A DNA stretch of 64,000 bases from Rhizobium sp. CB3090. Its GTDB lineage: Bacteria; Pseudomonadota; Alphaproteobacteria; Rhizobiales; Rhizobiaceae. Position numbers and translations under genes: made by a program. Shown here in pieces: positions 1 through 9,833 of this stretch. Location: positions 1-64,000 of the forward strand of contig NZ_CP121662.1 in the NCBI RefSeq assembly GCF_029714285.1, in the 5' to 3' direction. Each line of letters starts with the position of its first letter. The stretch's first letter is position 1. The notes below the pieces were generated by a model. It was not told the DNA's origin. It was given only the letters and a program-made list of their open reading frames with translations, and made no database searches.

Positions 1-1452
1 ATGCAGCATAACGTATTGTTCGAGCGTGTCAGTGCACGCTTGAAGGCTCAGGTCGGTCCGGATGTTTATGCTAGCTGGTTTGCGCGGCTTAAGCTGCATT
101 CGGTATCGAAGAGCGTCGTACGGCTGACTGTTCCGACGACGTTTCTGAAGTCCTGGATCAACAATCGTTATCTCGATCTGATCACCAACCTGTTCCAGGC
201 AGAAGATGCTGAAATCCTGAAGGTTGAAATTCTTGTGCGCACGGCGACCCGCCATGGTGCGAAGCCTTGCGTGGACGAACACGTCGCGGTGCCCGACACG
301 GCTTCGGTGGCGCCGATCCGCCGCCCCGCTGCCCAGCCTGCTGGCCAGGTCGTTGCCCAGACGATCACCGCGGCAGCCGCCGCCCGTCCGGCGACCGTGG
401 GCGCACCTCTGTTCGGCTCGCCGCTCGATTCCCGCTTTACCTTCGATACCTTTGTCGAGGGCAGCTCGAACCGCGTCGGCCTTGCCGCCGCCAAGACGAT
501 TGCTGAAGCCGGCTCCGGCGCCGTACGGTTCAATCCGCTCTTCGTCCACGCGACGGTCGGCCTCGGCAAGACGCACCTTTTGCAGGCGATCGCCAATGCC
601 GCCGTGCAGAACCCGCGCGGACTGCGCGTCGTCTATCTGACGGCGGAATATTTCATGTGGCGCTTCGCCACCGCCATTCGCGACAATGACGCGCTGACGC
701 TGAAGGACTCGCTGCGCAACATCGATCTTCTGATCATCGACGACATGCAGTTCCTGCAGGGCAAGATGATCCAGCACGAGTTCTGCCATCTGCTCAATAT
801 GCTGCTGGACAGCGCCAAGCAGGTCGTCGTTGCTGCCGACCGTGCGCCCTGGGAGCTGGAATCGCTCGATGCGCGCGTGCGTTCGCGTCTTCAAGGCGGC
901 GTTGCCATTGAGGTCGAGGCGCCGGATTATGAGATGCGTCTCGAAATCCTCAAGCGCCGGCTGGATGCTGCCCGCATGGACGATCCGTCGCTGGAAATTC
1001 CGGCCGAACTTCTCTCGCATGTCGCCCGCAACGTGACGGCGAGCGGCCGTGAGCTGGAAGGCGCTTTCAACCAACTGATCTTCCGCCGCTCTTTCGAGCC
1101 TAACCTGACGGTCGAGCGCGTCGACGAACTGCTGGCTCATCTGGTCGGTTCCGGCGAGCCGCGCCGTGTCCGTATCGAGGACATCCAGCGTATCGTCGCG
1201 CGTCACTACAATGTCTCGCGCCAGGAGCTGGTCTCCAACCGCCGCACCCGCGTCATCGTCAAGCCGCGCCAGATCGCCATGTATCTGTCGAAGACGCTGA
1301 CGCCGCGCTCCTTCCCGGAGATCGGCCGCCGCTTTGGCGGTCGCGACCATACGACCGTGCTGCATGCAGTGCGCAAGATCGAGGAACTGATTGCCGGCGA
1401 CAGCAAGCTGTCGCATGAAATCGAGCTGTTGAAGCGTCTGATCAACGAATAA
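1..1452 (+). CDS. dnaA: Chromosomal replication initiator protein DnaA
   Basis: Initiates chromosome replication by binding DnaA boxes at oriC and melting the duplex in its ATP form. The 483-residue protein has the four DnaA domains: an N-terminal DnaB/oligomerisation domain (about 1-80), a variable Ala/Pro-rich linker (about 85-140), an AAA+ domain with Walker A GLGKTH at 187-192 and Walker B IIDD at 245-248, and a C-terminal DNA-binding domain with the signature [11 protein letters not shown] at 446-456. Length is normal for the family. The window begins exactly at its ATG, so the promoter and any upstream in-frame start are not visible. No cluster of DnaA boxes was noticed downstream; in Rhizobiaceae the origin usually lies near hemE rather than dnaA (general knowledge). 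Confidence 0.98.
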   Translation: MQHNVLFERVSARLKAQVGPDVYASWFARLKLHSVSKSVVRLTVPTTFLKSWINNRYLDLITNLFQAEDAEILKVEILVRTATRHGAKPCVDEHVAVPDTASVAPIRRPAAQPAGQVVAQTITAAAAARPATVGAPLFGSPLDSRFTFDTFVEGSSNRVGLAAAKTIAEAGSGAVRFNPLFVHATVGLGKTHLLQAIANAAVQNPRGLRVVYLTAEYFMWRFATAIRDNDALTLKDSLRNIDLLIIDDMQFLQGKMIQHEFCHLLNMLLDSAKQVVVAADRAPWELESLDARVRSRLQGGVAIEVEAPDYEMRLEILKRRLDAARMDDPSLEIPAELLSHVARNVTASGRELEGAFNQLIFRRSFEPNLTVERVDELLAHLVGSGEPRRVRIEDIQRIVARHYNVSRQELVSNRRTRVIVKPRQIAMYLSKTLTPRSFPEIGRRFGGRDHTTVLHAVRKIEELIAGDSKLSHEIELLKRLINE

Positions 1453-1478
1453 GACGCGCCGCTATTCGCATTTTTGCT

Positions 1479-1506
1479 ACGGCCGGCTTCATCGCCGGCC
1501 GTTTTC
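1479..1506 (+). terminator. Rho-independent terminator after dnaA
   Basis: A 9-bp GC-rich stem (arms 1479-1487 and 1494-1502) with a 6-nt loop TTCATC, followed by a short T run. It lies 27 bases after the dnaA stop codon. Confidence 0.75.
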
Positions 1507-1595
1507 AATTATGGGGCTTTTATTCTATAAATATCTGAAATGCTGAATCGGATGCCCGGCCGGAGGAGGGCGGGCCACCGACGGGGAGGACGCCT

Positions 1596-2678
1596 ATGGG
1601 CTTTGACAGGATTGCCGTTCTCGGCCTCGGTAAGGTCGGGCGGCTCGCCGCCACATTGCTGCAAGAAAGCGGTTTCGCCGTCACCGGCGTCGACGCCCGT
1701 TTGCCTGCGGAGGCTGTGCCCGTTTCCTGCGAGGTCGGAAATGTCTGCGATCCCAAGTTGGTCGGCGATCTCTTTTCCCGCGTCGATGCCGTGCTCTCCT
1801 GCCTGCCGTTTCACCTGAACGCCGATCTGGCGCGTCTCGCCCATGGCGCCGGCATTCACTACTTCGATCTGACGGAGGATGTGCCGACCACGAACGGCAT
1901 CATCGAGCTTGCAAAGAGCGCACGCGGCTTGATGGCGCCGCAATGCGGCCTGGCGCCCGGTTTCGTCGGCATCGTCGGTGCAAGTCTCGCAGATGGTTTC
2001 GATCGCTGCCGCTCGATCCGCATGCGCGTCGGTGCCTTGCCACAGAATCCGACCGGACTGTTGGGTTATGCCTTCAACTGGTCGCCGGAGGGCGTGGTCA
2101 ACGAATATCTGAACGATTGCGAAGTCATCGAGGGCGGTGTGCGCAAGCTGGTCTCGCCGATGGAATGGCACGAGACGCTCTACGTCAACGGCGTCAAACT
2201 CGAAGCCTTTACCACCTCAGGCGGCCTCGGAACCATGTGCAGCACCATGCTCGGCCGGGTGGAAAACCTCGATTATAAAACCATGCGATACCCCGGCCAC
2301 ATGGAGTTGATGAATTTCTTCTTCCATGAGTTGCTGATGCGCGACCGCCGCCAGCTTGCCGGTGAGATCCTGACCGAGGCGAAGCCGCCGGTCGACGACG
2401 ATGTCGTCTATGTCCATGTCTCCGCCGAAGGCGCGATCAACGGCAATCTGCGCCGGCGGGAATTCGTGCGCGCTTACTATCCGATCGAAATCGCCGGCGA
2501 AATCCGTACCGCCATTTCCTGGACCACGTCAGCCTCCGTCGTTGCCGTCATCGAGCTGGTGCGTGCCGGCCGTCTGCCCTCGACCGGCTTCCTGCATCAG
2601 GAGCATATCCCGCTGGACACCTTCCTCGAAACGCGGACCGGCAGCCTGTTCAAGGGCGGCATCACGCATCACGGATGA
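1596..2678 (+). CDS. Saccharopine dehydrogenase family NAD(P)-binding oxidoreductase
   Basis: A 360-residue protein with an N-terminal Rossmann fold (AVLGLGKVGRLAATLL near residues 7-22) and a conserved saccharopine-dehydrogenase-like C-terminal domain. This family includes lysine 6-dehydrogenase and saccharopine reductase-type enzymes, so a role in lysine or related amino-acid catabolism is likely, but the substrate cannot be fixed from sequence. The start is supported by a GGGGAGG ribosome binding site 8 bases upstream of the ATG. It is convergent with the LysR gene, and the two reading frames overlap by 10 bases at their ends. Confidence 0.8.
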   Translation: MGFDRIAVLGLGKVGRLAATLLQESGFAVTGVDARLPAEAVPVSCEVGNVCDPKLVGDLFSRVDAVLSCLPFHLNADLARLAHGAGIHYFDLTEDVPTTNGIIELAKSARGLMAPQCGLAPGFVGIVGASLADGFDRCRSIRMRVGALPQNPTGLLGYAFNWSPEGVVNEYLNDCEVIEGGVRKLVSPMEWHETLYVNGVKLEAFTTSGGLGTMCSTMLGRVENLDYKTMRYPGHMELMNFFFHELLMRDRRQLAGEILTEAKPPVDDDVVYVHVSAEGAINGNLRRREFVRAYYPIEIAGEIRTAISWTTSASVVAVIELVRAGRLPSTGFLHQEHIPLDTFLETRTGSLFKGGITHHG

Positions 2679-3577
2679 TGCGGCTTCTCTGACGGCGTAT
2701 GTGAGACCTCGGAAAACAGCCAGGCGCGAAAGGCCGCGATGGCTGGCCGTTCCAGCGCGGTCGGCGGATAGACCAGGTGATAGGCCAGCGTGCTCGCAAG
2801 CCCCATCGGAAAGGGCGCGGCAACCGTGCCGTCGCCCAATTCCTTTTCGACGAAAGAGCGCCGCATCAACGCGATGCCGAGCCCTGCCTTCATGGCATGG
2901 TAAGCGCCGGTGCCGTCGGTGAAGATCGGCCCTCGTGTCGCGTCGACCTTGGTTGCGCCGGCTGCCTGCAGCCAGAGCTGCCAGTCGCGCCGGTAGACAT
3001 CATGGATCAGCGTCAGGTCGGCCAACGCGTCGGCCGTGGGTGATGGACCCAGAGAGACCGCGATCTCAGGCGTGCAGACCGGCACATATTCGTCATCGAG
3101 CAATCGCTCGCTCGCCAGCCCCTCATAGCCGCCGAGCCCATGGCGGATGGCGATGTCGATGCCGTCGCGCTGGAAATCCATCATCCGGTGCGAGGCGCTG
3201 ATGCGGAGATCGATTTCGGGATGCGCCTGTTCGAAACGTATCAGCCGCGGCACCAGCCAGTGCGTGGCAAAGCCCGCGGTGCATGTAACAGTCAGCACCG
3301 TGTCGCGCGCCCGCATCGTCAGCGCCGCCGTCGCCTCACGCACCAGGCGAAAGGCGGTGCGCAGCGTCGCGAAATAATCCGCGCCGTCAGCCGTCAGCGC
3401 GAGGCCGCGCGCCCGGCGGTCGAAAAGCCGCGCGCCCAGTGAGATTTCGAGATCGCGTACCTGTAGACTGACCGCGCCAGGGGTCACATGCAGCTCCCTG
3501 GCGGCGACTGTCATGCTCAGATGACGCGCCGAAGCTTCGAAGGCGCGCAGCGCCGAGAGGGAAGGCAGTTGATCCAT
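2669..3577 (-). CDS. LysR family transcriptional regulator, GcvA-like
   Basis: A 302-residue LysR regulator. The N-terminal winged helix-turn-helix (about residues 5-65) opens with the LRAFEASARHLSMTVAA pattern typical of the GcvA/AmpR subgroup, followed by a periplasmic-binding-protein-like effector domain (about 90-295). LysR proteins usually control a divergent neighbour. Here the divergent gene is the EamA exporter beginning at 3735, with a 157-bp shared regulatory region between them, so control of that exporter is a reasonable inference. The effector is unknown. Confidence 0.85.
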   Translation of the reverse strand: MDQLPSLSALRAFEASARHLSMTVAARELHVTPGAVSLQVRDLEISLGARLFDRRARGLALTADGADYFATLRTAFRLVREATAALTMRARDTVLTVTCTAGFATHWLVPRLIRFEQAHPEIDLRISASHRMMDFQRDGIDIAIRHGLGGYEGLASERLLDDEYVPVCTPEIAVSLGPSPTADALADLTLIHDVYRRDWQLWLQAAGATKVDATRGPIFTDGTGAYHAMKAGLGIALMRRSFVEKELGDGTVAAPFPMGLASTLAYHLVYPPTALERPAIAAFRAWLFSEVSHTPSEKPHHP

Positions 3578-3734
3578 GATGATTGAGTTCAGCTAAACGA
3601 TCGAACGAAAAAGACTCGTTTGCAGGAGCCTAATGATTGCGGGATTATCCCATCAATCTCGAATGCTGACAAGAAACTGCATTTTCGCTCAGCATCGAGC
3701 CAAACTCATAGAATGGAAAATGGGAGATATCGCC

Positions 3735-4658
3735 ATGGCGCAGAAATCGATGGGCGCGGCGGAGTGGGGCATGCTGTTGGGATTGTCGATCCTTTGGGGC
3801 GGCTCGTTCCTGTTCAACGGCATCCTGGTACACCAACTGCCGCCCTTCACCATCGTTACGGCGCGCGTCGCCTTGGCGGCAATAGCCTTGCATATCATCG
3901 TCCGGATAACCGGTCAGGCCATGCCGCGTGACCGTCAGACCTGGGCCGCCTTCTTCGGCATGGGTGTCCTCAACAATGTCATTCCCTTCCTGCTGATCGT
4001 CTGGGGCCAGACCCATATCGCCAGTGGTCTGGCCTCCATCCTCAACGCAACGACACCGCTCTTCGCCGTCGTGGTGGCGCACTTTCTGACGACGGACGAG
4101 AAAATGACCGGCAATCGCCTGATCGGCGTTATCGTCGGTTTTGCCGGCGTCGCACTGATGATCGGCCCGTCGGTGCTGAGCAGCCTCGGTTCGAATGTGC
4201 TGGCCCAGCTCGCCGTGCTGGGCGCCGCCTTCTCCTATTCGCTCGCCGGTATTTTCGGCCGCCGCTTCCGTCACATGGGTCTTGCGCCCATCATCCCCGC
4301 CGCCGGACAGGTGACGGCCTCGACCATCCTGCTGTTGCCGGTTGCGCTTCTGATAGACCACCCTTGGACGCTCAGCATGCCCGCGACGGAAACCTTAGTG
4401 GCACTGGCCGGCCTGGCGATCCTCTCGACCGCGATTGCCTATGTCCTGTTTTTCCGCATCCTGGCGACGGCAGGCGCCACCAATCTGATGTTGGTCACCT
4501 TCCTTATTCCCGTGAGTGCCATACTGCTCGGCGCGCTAATTCTCGGCGAACAATTGCAGCCGAAGCACTTTATCGGCATGGCGATGATTGCGGTCGGCCT
4601 TGCGGCGATCGACGGGCGATTACTCGCTTTCAGGAGACGAAGCGTAGCGGCGGAATAG
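3735..4658 (+). CDS. EamA family DMT-superfamily exporter
   Basis: A polytopic membrane protein of about 307 residues with two EamA repeats and about ten hydrophobic segments, as in RhaT/YdcZ-type metabolite exporters of the drug/metabolite transporter superfamily. The substrate is unknown. The frame is open from 3633, but the start at 3735 is preferred: it has GGGAG about 8 bases upstream and leads directly into the first membrane segment (WGMLLGLSILWGGSFL). It is divergent from the GcvA-like regulator, which may control it. Confidence 0.82.
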   Translation: MAQKSMGAAEWGMLLGLSILWGGSFLFNGILVHQLPPFTIVTARVALAAIALHIIVRITGQAMPRDRQTWAAFFGMGVLNNVIPFLLIVWGQTHIASGLASILNATTPLFAVVVAHFLTTDEKMTGNRLIGVIVGFAGVALMIGPSVLSSLGSNVLAQLAVLGAAFSYSLAGIFGRRFRHMGLAPIIPAAGQVTASTILLLPVALLIDHPWTLSMPATETLVALAGLAILSTAIAYVLFFRILATAGATNLMLVTFLIPVSAILLGALILGEQLQPKHFIGMAMIAVGLAAIDGRLLAFRRRSVAAE

Positions 4659-4676
4659 GATGCACCTTTCGCCTTT

Positions 4677-5879
4677 TCAGCACGCCAGATCGGCGACCAC
4701 GGAATCGAGGATCAGCATGCCCGCCGGTGTACAGCGCAGGCGGGAATTGCCGAGACGCTCAATGAAGCCATGCTCCAGCAAGAGCTGCTCGCGCTTCGGA
4801 TCAGGCTCCCTGCCGGAGAGCTGCTGCCAGCGCACGAGATCGATCCCTTCTTTCAGGCGCAGGCCCATCAGCAACAACTCGTCGGCCTGCTCGTCGAAGC
4901 CGAGCATTTCCTGATCGAGGACGCCGTGGCCGTCGCGCTCGACCAGCTCCAGCCAGCTTTCCGGCTTTCGCTCGGTGGACGTCGCCAGTTTCTTCGGGCC
5001 CTGGGTCAGCCGGCCGTGGGCACCGGGGCCGATGCCGGCATAGTCGCCATAGCGCCAATAGGTGAGATTGTGGCGGCTCTCCGCGCCGGGGCGCGCGTGG
5101 TTGGAAACCTCATAGGCCGGCATGCCTTCGCGCTCGGTGATCTCCTGCGTTGCCTCATAGAGCAGCGCCGATTGGTCGCCATCCGGCACGATCAGTTTGC
5201 CGGCCTTGTGAAGCCCATAGAAGGGTGTGCCTTCTTCGATGGTCAATTGATAGAGCGAGAGGTGATCGACGGCGTAGGAGATCGCCTCCTTCAGTTCTCG
5301 CTCCCATTCCTCGACGGTCTGGTTCGGGCGGGCATAGATGAGGTCGAAGGACATGCGCGGAAAGATTTCGCGCGCCAGCTTGATCGCCTTCAGCGCATCG
5401 GCGACGTCATGAAGACGGCCGAGAAACTTCAGGTCGCGGTCGTTCAGCGCCTGCACGCCCATGGAAACGCGATTGACGCCTGCCGCACGATAGCCGCGAA
5501 AGCGCTCGGCCTCGACACTCGACGGATTGGCCTCCATGGTGATCTCGATACCGTCAGGCACATGCCAGGTCCGGGCAATGCCGTCGAGGATCGTGGCAAC
5601 CGTCTCCGGCTTCATCAGTGACGGCGTGCCGCCGCCGAGAAAGATGCTGGTCACAGTCTTGGGGCCGCTGATTGCCCGCATCGTCGCCATCTCTTTCAGA
5701 AAGGCGGCTGCGAAACGTTCCTGATCGACCGGTTGATGGCGGACGTGGCTGTTGAAATCGCAGTAGGGACACTTGGCCGCGCAAAAGGGCCAATGCACAT
5801 AGACGCCGAAACCGGGTTCGCCGGTATCCGGTAGCAATTGCGCCCCGCGCATCAGGTCCTGGGTATCTACGATTTCCAC
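4677..5879 (-). CDS. hemW: Radical SAM heme chaperone HemW
   Basis: A 400-residue radical SAM protein formerly annotated as oxygen-independent coproporphyrinogen III oxidase. The cluster motif C33-x3-C37-x2-C40 followed by DFNSH is diagnostic of HemW, which binds heme and delivers it to client proteins; true HemN has a different N-terminus. The GGGTPSLM motif and a C-terminal HemN-C domain are also present. It lies 9 bases downstream of rdgB on the same strand, so the two are probably cotranscribed, as in many Alphaproteobacteria. Confidence 0.93.
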   Translation of the reverse strand: MEIVDTQDLMRGAQLLPDTGEPGFGVYVHWPFCAAKCPYCDFNSHVRHQPVDQERFAAAFLKEMATMRAISGPKTVTSIFLGGGTPSLMKPETVATILDGIARTWHVPDGIEITMEANPSSVEAERFRGYRAAGVNRVSMGVQALNDRDLKFLGRLHDVADALKAIKLAREIFPRMSFDLIYARPNQTVEEWERELKEAISYAVDHLSLYQLTIEEGTPFYGLHKAGKLIVPDGDQSALLYEATQEITEREGMPAYEVSNHARPGAESRHNLTYWRYGDYAGIGPGAHGRLTQGPKKLATSTERKPESWLELVERDGHGVLDQEMLGFDEQADELLLMGLRLKEGIDLVRWQQLSGREPDPKREQLLLEHGFIERLGNSRLRCTPAGMLILDSVVADLAC

Positions 5880-5888
5880 GGGGTTAGC

Positions 5889-6533
5889 TTATGCCTCCAG
5901 GCAGGTTTCGACAAAGGTCTTGAAGGCGCGGGCGCGATGCGAGAGAGCCTGCTGATCGCCATGCTTCCAGCCATGCTTTTGTCCGGCGCTCATCTCGCCG
6001 AAGGTGGTGTCATACCCCTCGGGCTGGAAGACCGGATCGTAGCCGAAGCCCTGGGTGCCGCGCGGCGGCCAGACGACGGTGCCCTCGACTTCGCCGCGGA
6101 AAAACTCGGTATGCCCGTCCGGCCAGGCAAGGCAGAGAACACTGACGAAACGCGCCGTGCGGCTCTCCGGCGAGGTGGCGCCGGCCTTTTCCAACGCAGT
6201 CTCGACCTTCTGCATTGCCATTGCGAAGTCGCGCGTACCGTCAGGCTTTTCCGCCCAATTGGCCGTATAGACGCCGGGATCGCCGCCAAGCGCATCGATC
6301 ACCAGGCCGGAATCGTCCGATAGCGCTGGCAGACCGGAGGCATGCGCAGACGCGAGCGCCTTGATCGCGGCATTTTCCTCAAAAGTCGTGCCGGTCTCGT
6401 CCGGCTCGATGAAATTGAGATCGGCGGCAGACTTGGCAGCAAAACCGAGTGGGCCGATCAGGTCTCGAATTTCCTGGATCTTGCCGGCATTGTGGCTGGC
6501 GACGACGATGGTCTTGGTATCGAGCTTGCGCAT
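5889..6533 (-). CDS. rdgB: Non-canonical purine NTP pyrophosphatase (XTP/dITP diphosphatase) RdgB
   Basis: Hydrolyses dITP, XTP and ITP to monophosphates, cleaning the nucleotide pool. This 214-residue Ham1/RdgB-family protein shows the substrate loop SHNAGK at residues 13-18, the catalytic acidic motif LSDDSGL with D73/D74, and the late GFGYDPVF and HR(A)RA motifs. The frame extends to 6575, but the ATG at 6533 matches family N-termini. It sits between the VOC gene (11-bp gap) and hemW (9-bp gap) in a minus-strand run from rph, consistent with the common rph-rdgB-hemW order. Confidence 0.93.
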   Translation of the reverse strand: MRKLDTKTIVVASHNAGKIQEIRDLIGPLGFAAKSAADLNFIEPDETGTTFEENAAIKALASAHASGLPALSDDSGLVIDALGGDPGVYTANWAEKPDGTRDFAMAMQKVETALEKAGATSPESRTARFVSVLCLAWPDGHTEFFRGEVEGTVVWPPRGTQGFGYDPVFQPEGYDTTFGEMSAGQKHGWKHGDQQALSHRARAFKTFVETCLEA

Positions 6534-6544
6534 ATCCTGTCCTG

Positions 6545-6961
6545 TCAGATGCCCCAGATGCTGGTTTCGGCGCATTCCAGGCTGTTGCCGGCCGGGTCGC
6601 GGAAATAGATCGAGCGGCCGCCACTCGGCCAGTGAAAATCGGCTTCGATATCGACCCCGGCAGCCTTCAGCTTTTGCGCCATGGCTTCGATGTCGTTGCC
6701 GCTGACACGGAAGCAGACGTGACCATGGCCTTTCGTACCATGCGGCGGCACGGGCAGGGCGCCCGGTTCATGCGGCTTGACGGTTTCCGCGCTATTGAAG
6801 ATCAGCAGCACGCCCGGCCCGCAGCGATAGAAAACATGGCGGTTGCCGCCGCGCGAGATCTTCTGCAGTCCGAGAATGCCGCCATAGAAAGCCTCAGCCG
6901 CATCGAGATCGTCCGCATAAAGCGCGGTTTCGAGGATACTTTCGATATGGGGCTGGGTCAT
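6545..6961 (-). CDS. VOC/glyoxalase-fold protein
   Basis: A 138-residue vicinal oxygen chelate protein with paired beta-alpha-beta modules ([14 protein letters not shown] at the start, a second half ending in [12 protein letters not shown]). The family covers glyoxalases, fosfomycin/bleomycin resistance proteins and dioxygenases; substrate not assignable. It is inserted between rph and rdgB, which are often adjacent. Its ribosome binding site (GGGGAGAAGG, read on the minus strand) lies inside a palindromic repeat beginning at 6964, so the repeat supplies translation initiation for this gene. Confidence 0.8.
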   Translation of the reverse strand: MTQPHIESILETALYADDLDAAEAFYGGILGLQKISRGGNRHVFYRCGPGVLLIFNSAETVKPHEPGALPVPPHGTKGHGHVCFRVSGNDIEAMAQKLKAAGVDIEADFHWPSGGRSIYFRDPAGNSLECAETSIWGI

Positions 6962-6963
6962 GA

Positions 6964-7055
6964 CCTTCTCCCCTCGGGGAGCTGCCAAACAGCCTTACGG
7001 TGCAACGCCTCCTCAACCCGCGCTATGCGCGGCCTTCTCCCCGTTGGGGCGAAGG
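6964..7055. repeat. Rhizobial palindromic intergenic element (CCTTCTCCCC family)
   Basis: Two copies of CCTTCTCCCC, each followed by a short complementary GGGG(C)GAAGG or GGGGAG arm, mark the ends of a roughly 90-bp element between rph and the VOC gene. The same core recurs at 38547-38697. It resembles the intergenic mosaic elements common in Rhizobium genomes (established knowledge; exact family not verified here). Confidence 0.6.
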
Positions 7056-7155
7056 TGTATCCGCCGCGTCTCCTGTCCCGACCGCCATCATCGCCAGGAG
7101 AAGTTTTGAGAGCGGATATAGAAGCAAGCCGCACGATGCGCATTTTCCAATATCC

Positions 7156-7872
7156 TCAGGCAATCGCCTGCTTCTGCAGCTCCACCAGCTCGGCAATGCC
7201 GTTCTTGGCGAGGTGCATCAGGGTTGTGAATTCTTCTTCGCTGAAAGGCGTGCCTTCGGCCGTGCCTTGGATTTCGACAATGCCGCCGGCGCCGGTCATG
7301 ACGAAATTGGCGTCGGTCTCGGCGGATGAATCCTCGAGATAGTCGAGATCGATCACCGGTTGGCTGGCGAAGATGCCGCAGGAAACGGCGGCGATATGAT
7401 CCTTCAGGACACGGTCCGTCTTGATCATATTGCGGCTTTCCATCCACTTCAGGCAGTCGTAGAGGGCGATCCAGGCGCCGGTGATCGAGGCCGTGCGGGT
7501 GCCACCATCGGCCTGGATGACGTCGCAGTCGAGTGTAATCTGGCGCTCGCCCAGCGCCTGCAGGTCGACGACAGCGCGCAGCGAGCGGCCGATGAGGCGT
7601 TGTATCTCCTGCGTGCGGCCGCCCTGCTTGCCGGCAGCGGCTTCGCGCTTCATGCGCTCGCCGGTGGCACGCGGCAACATGCCGTATTCGGCGGTGATCC
7701 AACCCTTGCCGCTGTTGCGCAGCCATGGCGGCGTTTTTTCTTCCAGACTCGCCGTGCAGAGCACATGGGTGTCGCCGAATTTGACCAGGCAAGAGCCTTC
7801 CGCGTGCTTGGAAAAATTGCGCTCAAATGACACTTTGCGCATCTGGTCGGTTTTTCTGCCTGAAGGCCGCAT
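7156..7872 (-). CDS. rph: Ribonuclease PH
   Basis: Phosphorolytic 3'-5' exoribonuclease that trims tRNA 3' ends. The 238-residue length is standard. The N-terminal MRPSGRK pattern, the RNase PH core, and motifs such as MLPRAT and [16 protein letters not shown] are present. It is divergent from hrcA across a 172-bp gap (to the preferred hrcA start), an arrangement widespread in Rhizobiales. Downstream on the same strand come the VOC gene, rdgB and hemW. Confidence 0.96.
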   Translation of the reverse strand: MRPSGRKTDQMRKVSFERNFSKHAEGSCLVKFGDTHVLCTASLEEKTPPWLRNSGKGWITAEYGMLPRATGERMKREAAAGKQGGRTQEIQRLIGRSLRAVVDLQALGERQITLDCDVIQADGGTRTASITGAWIALYDCLKWMESRNMIKTDRVLKDHIAAVSCGIFASQPVIDLDYLEDSSAETDANFVMTGAGGIVEIQGTAEGTPFSEEEFTTLMHLAKNGIAELVELQKQAIA

Positions 7873-8044
7873 TCTGCTCTCCTGAAAGTTTATTGACCGC
7901 TTCTACGATCCACTGGCGGCTTTTGCAAAGGAAAAGCAGGCCGAAGGGCCTTGTCGTGGCAGCGTTGGCATTTTTCCCTTTTGCCATTGCTAACTGAATG
8001 ATTATATTTTGACCAAGGCTCAACAGAACGGATTTGACAGCGAA

Positions 8045-9133
8045 ATGGGGTTCACGACATCGTCGGTTTCGGATGCCATTGCAGCGCTGGACGAACGCTC
8101 GAAGGAAATCTTCCGCCGTATCGTTGAAGGCTATCTTGAAAATGGCGAACCGCTCGGCTCGCGCAATCTCTCGCGCTTGCTGCCCATGTCTCTTTCGCCG
8201 GCCTCCGTGCGCAACGTCATGAGCGATCTGGAAGAGCTCGGTCTCATCTATTCACCGCATATCAGCGCTGGCCGGCTGCCGACGCAGGTGGGCTTACGGT
8301 TCTTCGTCGACGCTTTCATGCAGGTCGGCGATCTCTCTGCGGAAGACCGCGCCACCATCGATCGTCAGGTGCGCGGCAGCAATCGCGACCAGCCGATGGA
8401 ATCTGTCATGACCGAGGCGAGCCGCATGCTTTCGGGTATTTCGCGCGGCGCCGGACTGGTGATCACTTCGAAGAGCGACCCGGTGCTGAAGCATGTCGAA
8501 TTCATCCGCCTGGAGCCCACCAAGGCGCTGGCCGTGCTCGTCGGCGATCACGATCAGGTGGAAAACCGCATCATCGAACTGCCGGCCGGCGTTACCTCCT
8601 CGCAGCTCACGGAAGCGGCGAATTTCCTCAATGCCCATATGACCGGCCAGACACTGCCGGAGCTGCGCCGTCAGTTGCAGACGTTGAAAGAGAGTGTGCG
8701 CCAGGAACTCGACATCCTGTCACATGAACTCGTCGAACGCGGGATCGCCGTCTGGTCCGGCGACGGAGATGACGGCAAACCGACGCAGCTTATCGTGCGC
8801 GGCCGCGCCAATCTATTGGCCGAAGTGGGCGGTGCTGAAGATCTGGATCGCCTGCGCCTGTTGTTCGACGATCTCGAAAAGAAGGATAGCCTGATCGAGA
8901 TCCTGAATCTGGCCGAAAGCGGGCCGGGCGTGCGCATCTTTATCGGCTCGGAAAATAAGCTCTTTTCGCTCTCCGGCTCGTCACTGATCGTTGCGCCTTA
9001 TCGCGATGACGACGACCGTATCGTCGGCGCCGTCGGCGTCATCGGGCCGACACGGCTGAATTATGCCCGCATCGTGCCCATGGTGGACTATACCGCCCAA
9101 CTGATTTCCAGGCTGTCGCGGCCAGGGATGTGA
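8045..9133 (+). CDS. hrcA: Heat-inducible transcription repressor HrcA
   Basis: Represses groESL-type heat-shock operons by binding CIRCE elements. The protein has an N-terminal winged helix ([26 protein letters not shown]) and the HrcA C-terminal domains. The frame also opens at a TTG at 8009, but the ATG at 8045 gives 362 residues, matching rhizobial relatives; neither start has a strong ribosome binding site. grpE follows about 700 bp downstream, interrupted by an oppositely oriented GFA-family gene, so hrcA and grpE are not a simple operon here. No CIRCE sequence was seen in the window. Confidence 0.93.
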   Translation: MGFTTSSVSDAIAALDERSKEIFRRIVEGYLENGEPLGSRNLSRLLPMSLSPASVRNVMSDLEELGLIYSPHISAGRLPTQVGLRFFVDAFMQVGDLSAEDRATIDRQVRGSNRDQPMESVMTEASRMLSGISRGAGLVITSKSDPVLKHVEFIRLEPTKALAVLVGDHDQVENRIIELPAGVTSSQLTEAANFLNAHMTGQTLPELRRQLQTLKESVRQELDILSHELVERGIAVWSGDGDDGKPTQLIVRGRANLLAEVGGAEDLDRLRLLFDDLEKKDSLIEILNLAESGPGVRIFIGSENKLFSLSGSSLIVAPYRDDDDRIVGAVGVIGPTRLNYARIVPMVDYTAQLISRLSRPGM

Positions 9134-9179
9134 CGAAAGCCTCTGGAGAGCGGGCATCCTTTGAATGTCTAAGTTCGTT

Positions 9180-9614
9180 TCAGTCGGGTAGCAGGGTTCC
9201 CGATCCGCCCATCTCCGCCGGCATGTCCTTTTGTTTCGGCAGACCGTCCCTCAGGTGCAGCACGGTGTTCTCGTAGTTGACATGAAGCATCGGCTGAAAG
9301 TCGAGAGTTGGAATGATGGCGGCGTAGACATCGGTTACGCCCCACAGGGGATGTTCGGTCAACAGATGGCCGCCGCAAATCCTGCACCATTTGCGCAGGC
9401 TTTTTGCGCTTCTCTGGTAGCTGCCGATGTGGTCGGCCCCCTTGGTGATATGCACGGCGTCCGGCGGCCAGAGCGAGAAAGCATTGACCGGCCCCGCCGA
9501 CCACTCCCGGCAGGAGTCGCAATGGCAATAACCCATCGCCACCGGCTCGCCACTGACTGCGATTTCCACCGCGCCGCAGAAACATTTGCCCGAATGGGAC
9601 TGGCTGCTGGACAT
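9180..9614 (-). CDS. GFA family (glutathione-dependent formaldehyde-activating enzyme-like / CENP-V) protein
   Basis: A 144-residue zinc-binding protein with the GFA cysteine pattern: C11-x-C13, C30-H-C32-x2-C35 and C77-x2-C80. Family members include S-hydroxymethylglutathione synthase, but most bacterial members have no demonstrated activity, so only the fold is assigned. It lies between hrcA and grpE on the opposite strand, converging with hrcA. Another frame (9169-9627) overlaps completely but lacks family motifs. Confidence 0.85.
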   Translation of the reverse strand: MSSSQSHSGKCFCGAVEIAVSGEPVAMGYCHCDSCREWSAGPVNAFSLWPPDAVHITKGADHIGSYQRSAKSLRKWCRICGGHLLTEHPLWGVTDVYAAIIPTLDFQPMLHVNYENTVLHLRDGLPKQKDMPAEMGGSGTLLPD

Positions 9615-9766
9615 GGACGCACCTCATGTCGCGTTGAAACGGCCCCGACTATACCCGGAAAGGGTCTTCCATAGTAGAAGCTCCAACGGGGGAGGCTTTT
9701 CACCCGATTGGTATTCGGGCAAATAGGACCGGATTGCCGGGAAATGCCTGTTCTTCGCGACAAAGC

Positions 9767-9796
9767 CTTGATTTTTTCCGGCCAAACCTCGATATC
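9767..9796 (+). promoter_or_regulatory. Possible RpoH (heat-shock sigma) promoter of grpE
   Basis: CTTG at 9767-9770 followed after 16 bases by CCTCGATATC at 9787-9796 loosely fits the alphaproteobacterial RpoH pattern (CTTG, 16-18 bases, C-rich/TAT box). It lies about 40 bases upstream of the grpE ATG. The -10 match is imperfect. Confidence 0.3.
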
Positions 9797-9833
9797 GGGC
9801 TCATTCAAAAGACAAAGCAATTCGGAGACCGTC

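Noticed and set aside
1453..1595. Possible oriC next to dnaA
   Set aside because: No DnaA-box cluster (TTATCCACA-like) or AT-rich unwinding region was seen after dnaA; in Rhizobiaceae the origin is normally near hemE, outside this window.
4770..5621. 283-codon plus-strand ORF opposite hemW
   Set aside because: It is an antisense shadow of a strongly supported gene; GC-rich third positions of hemW create a long open antisense frame. No domain is visible.
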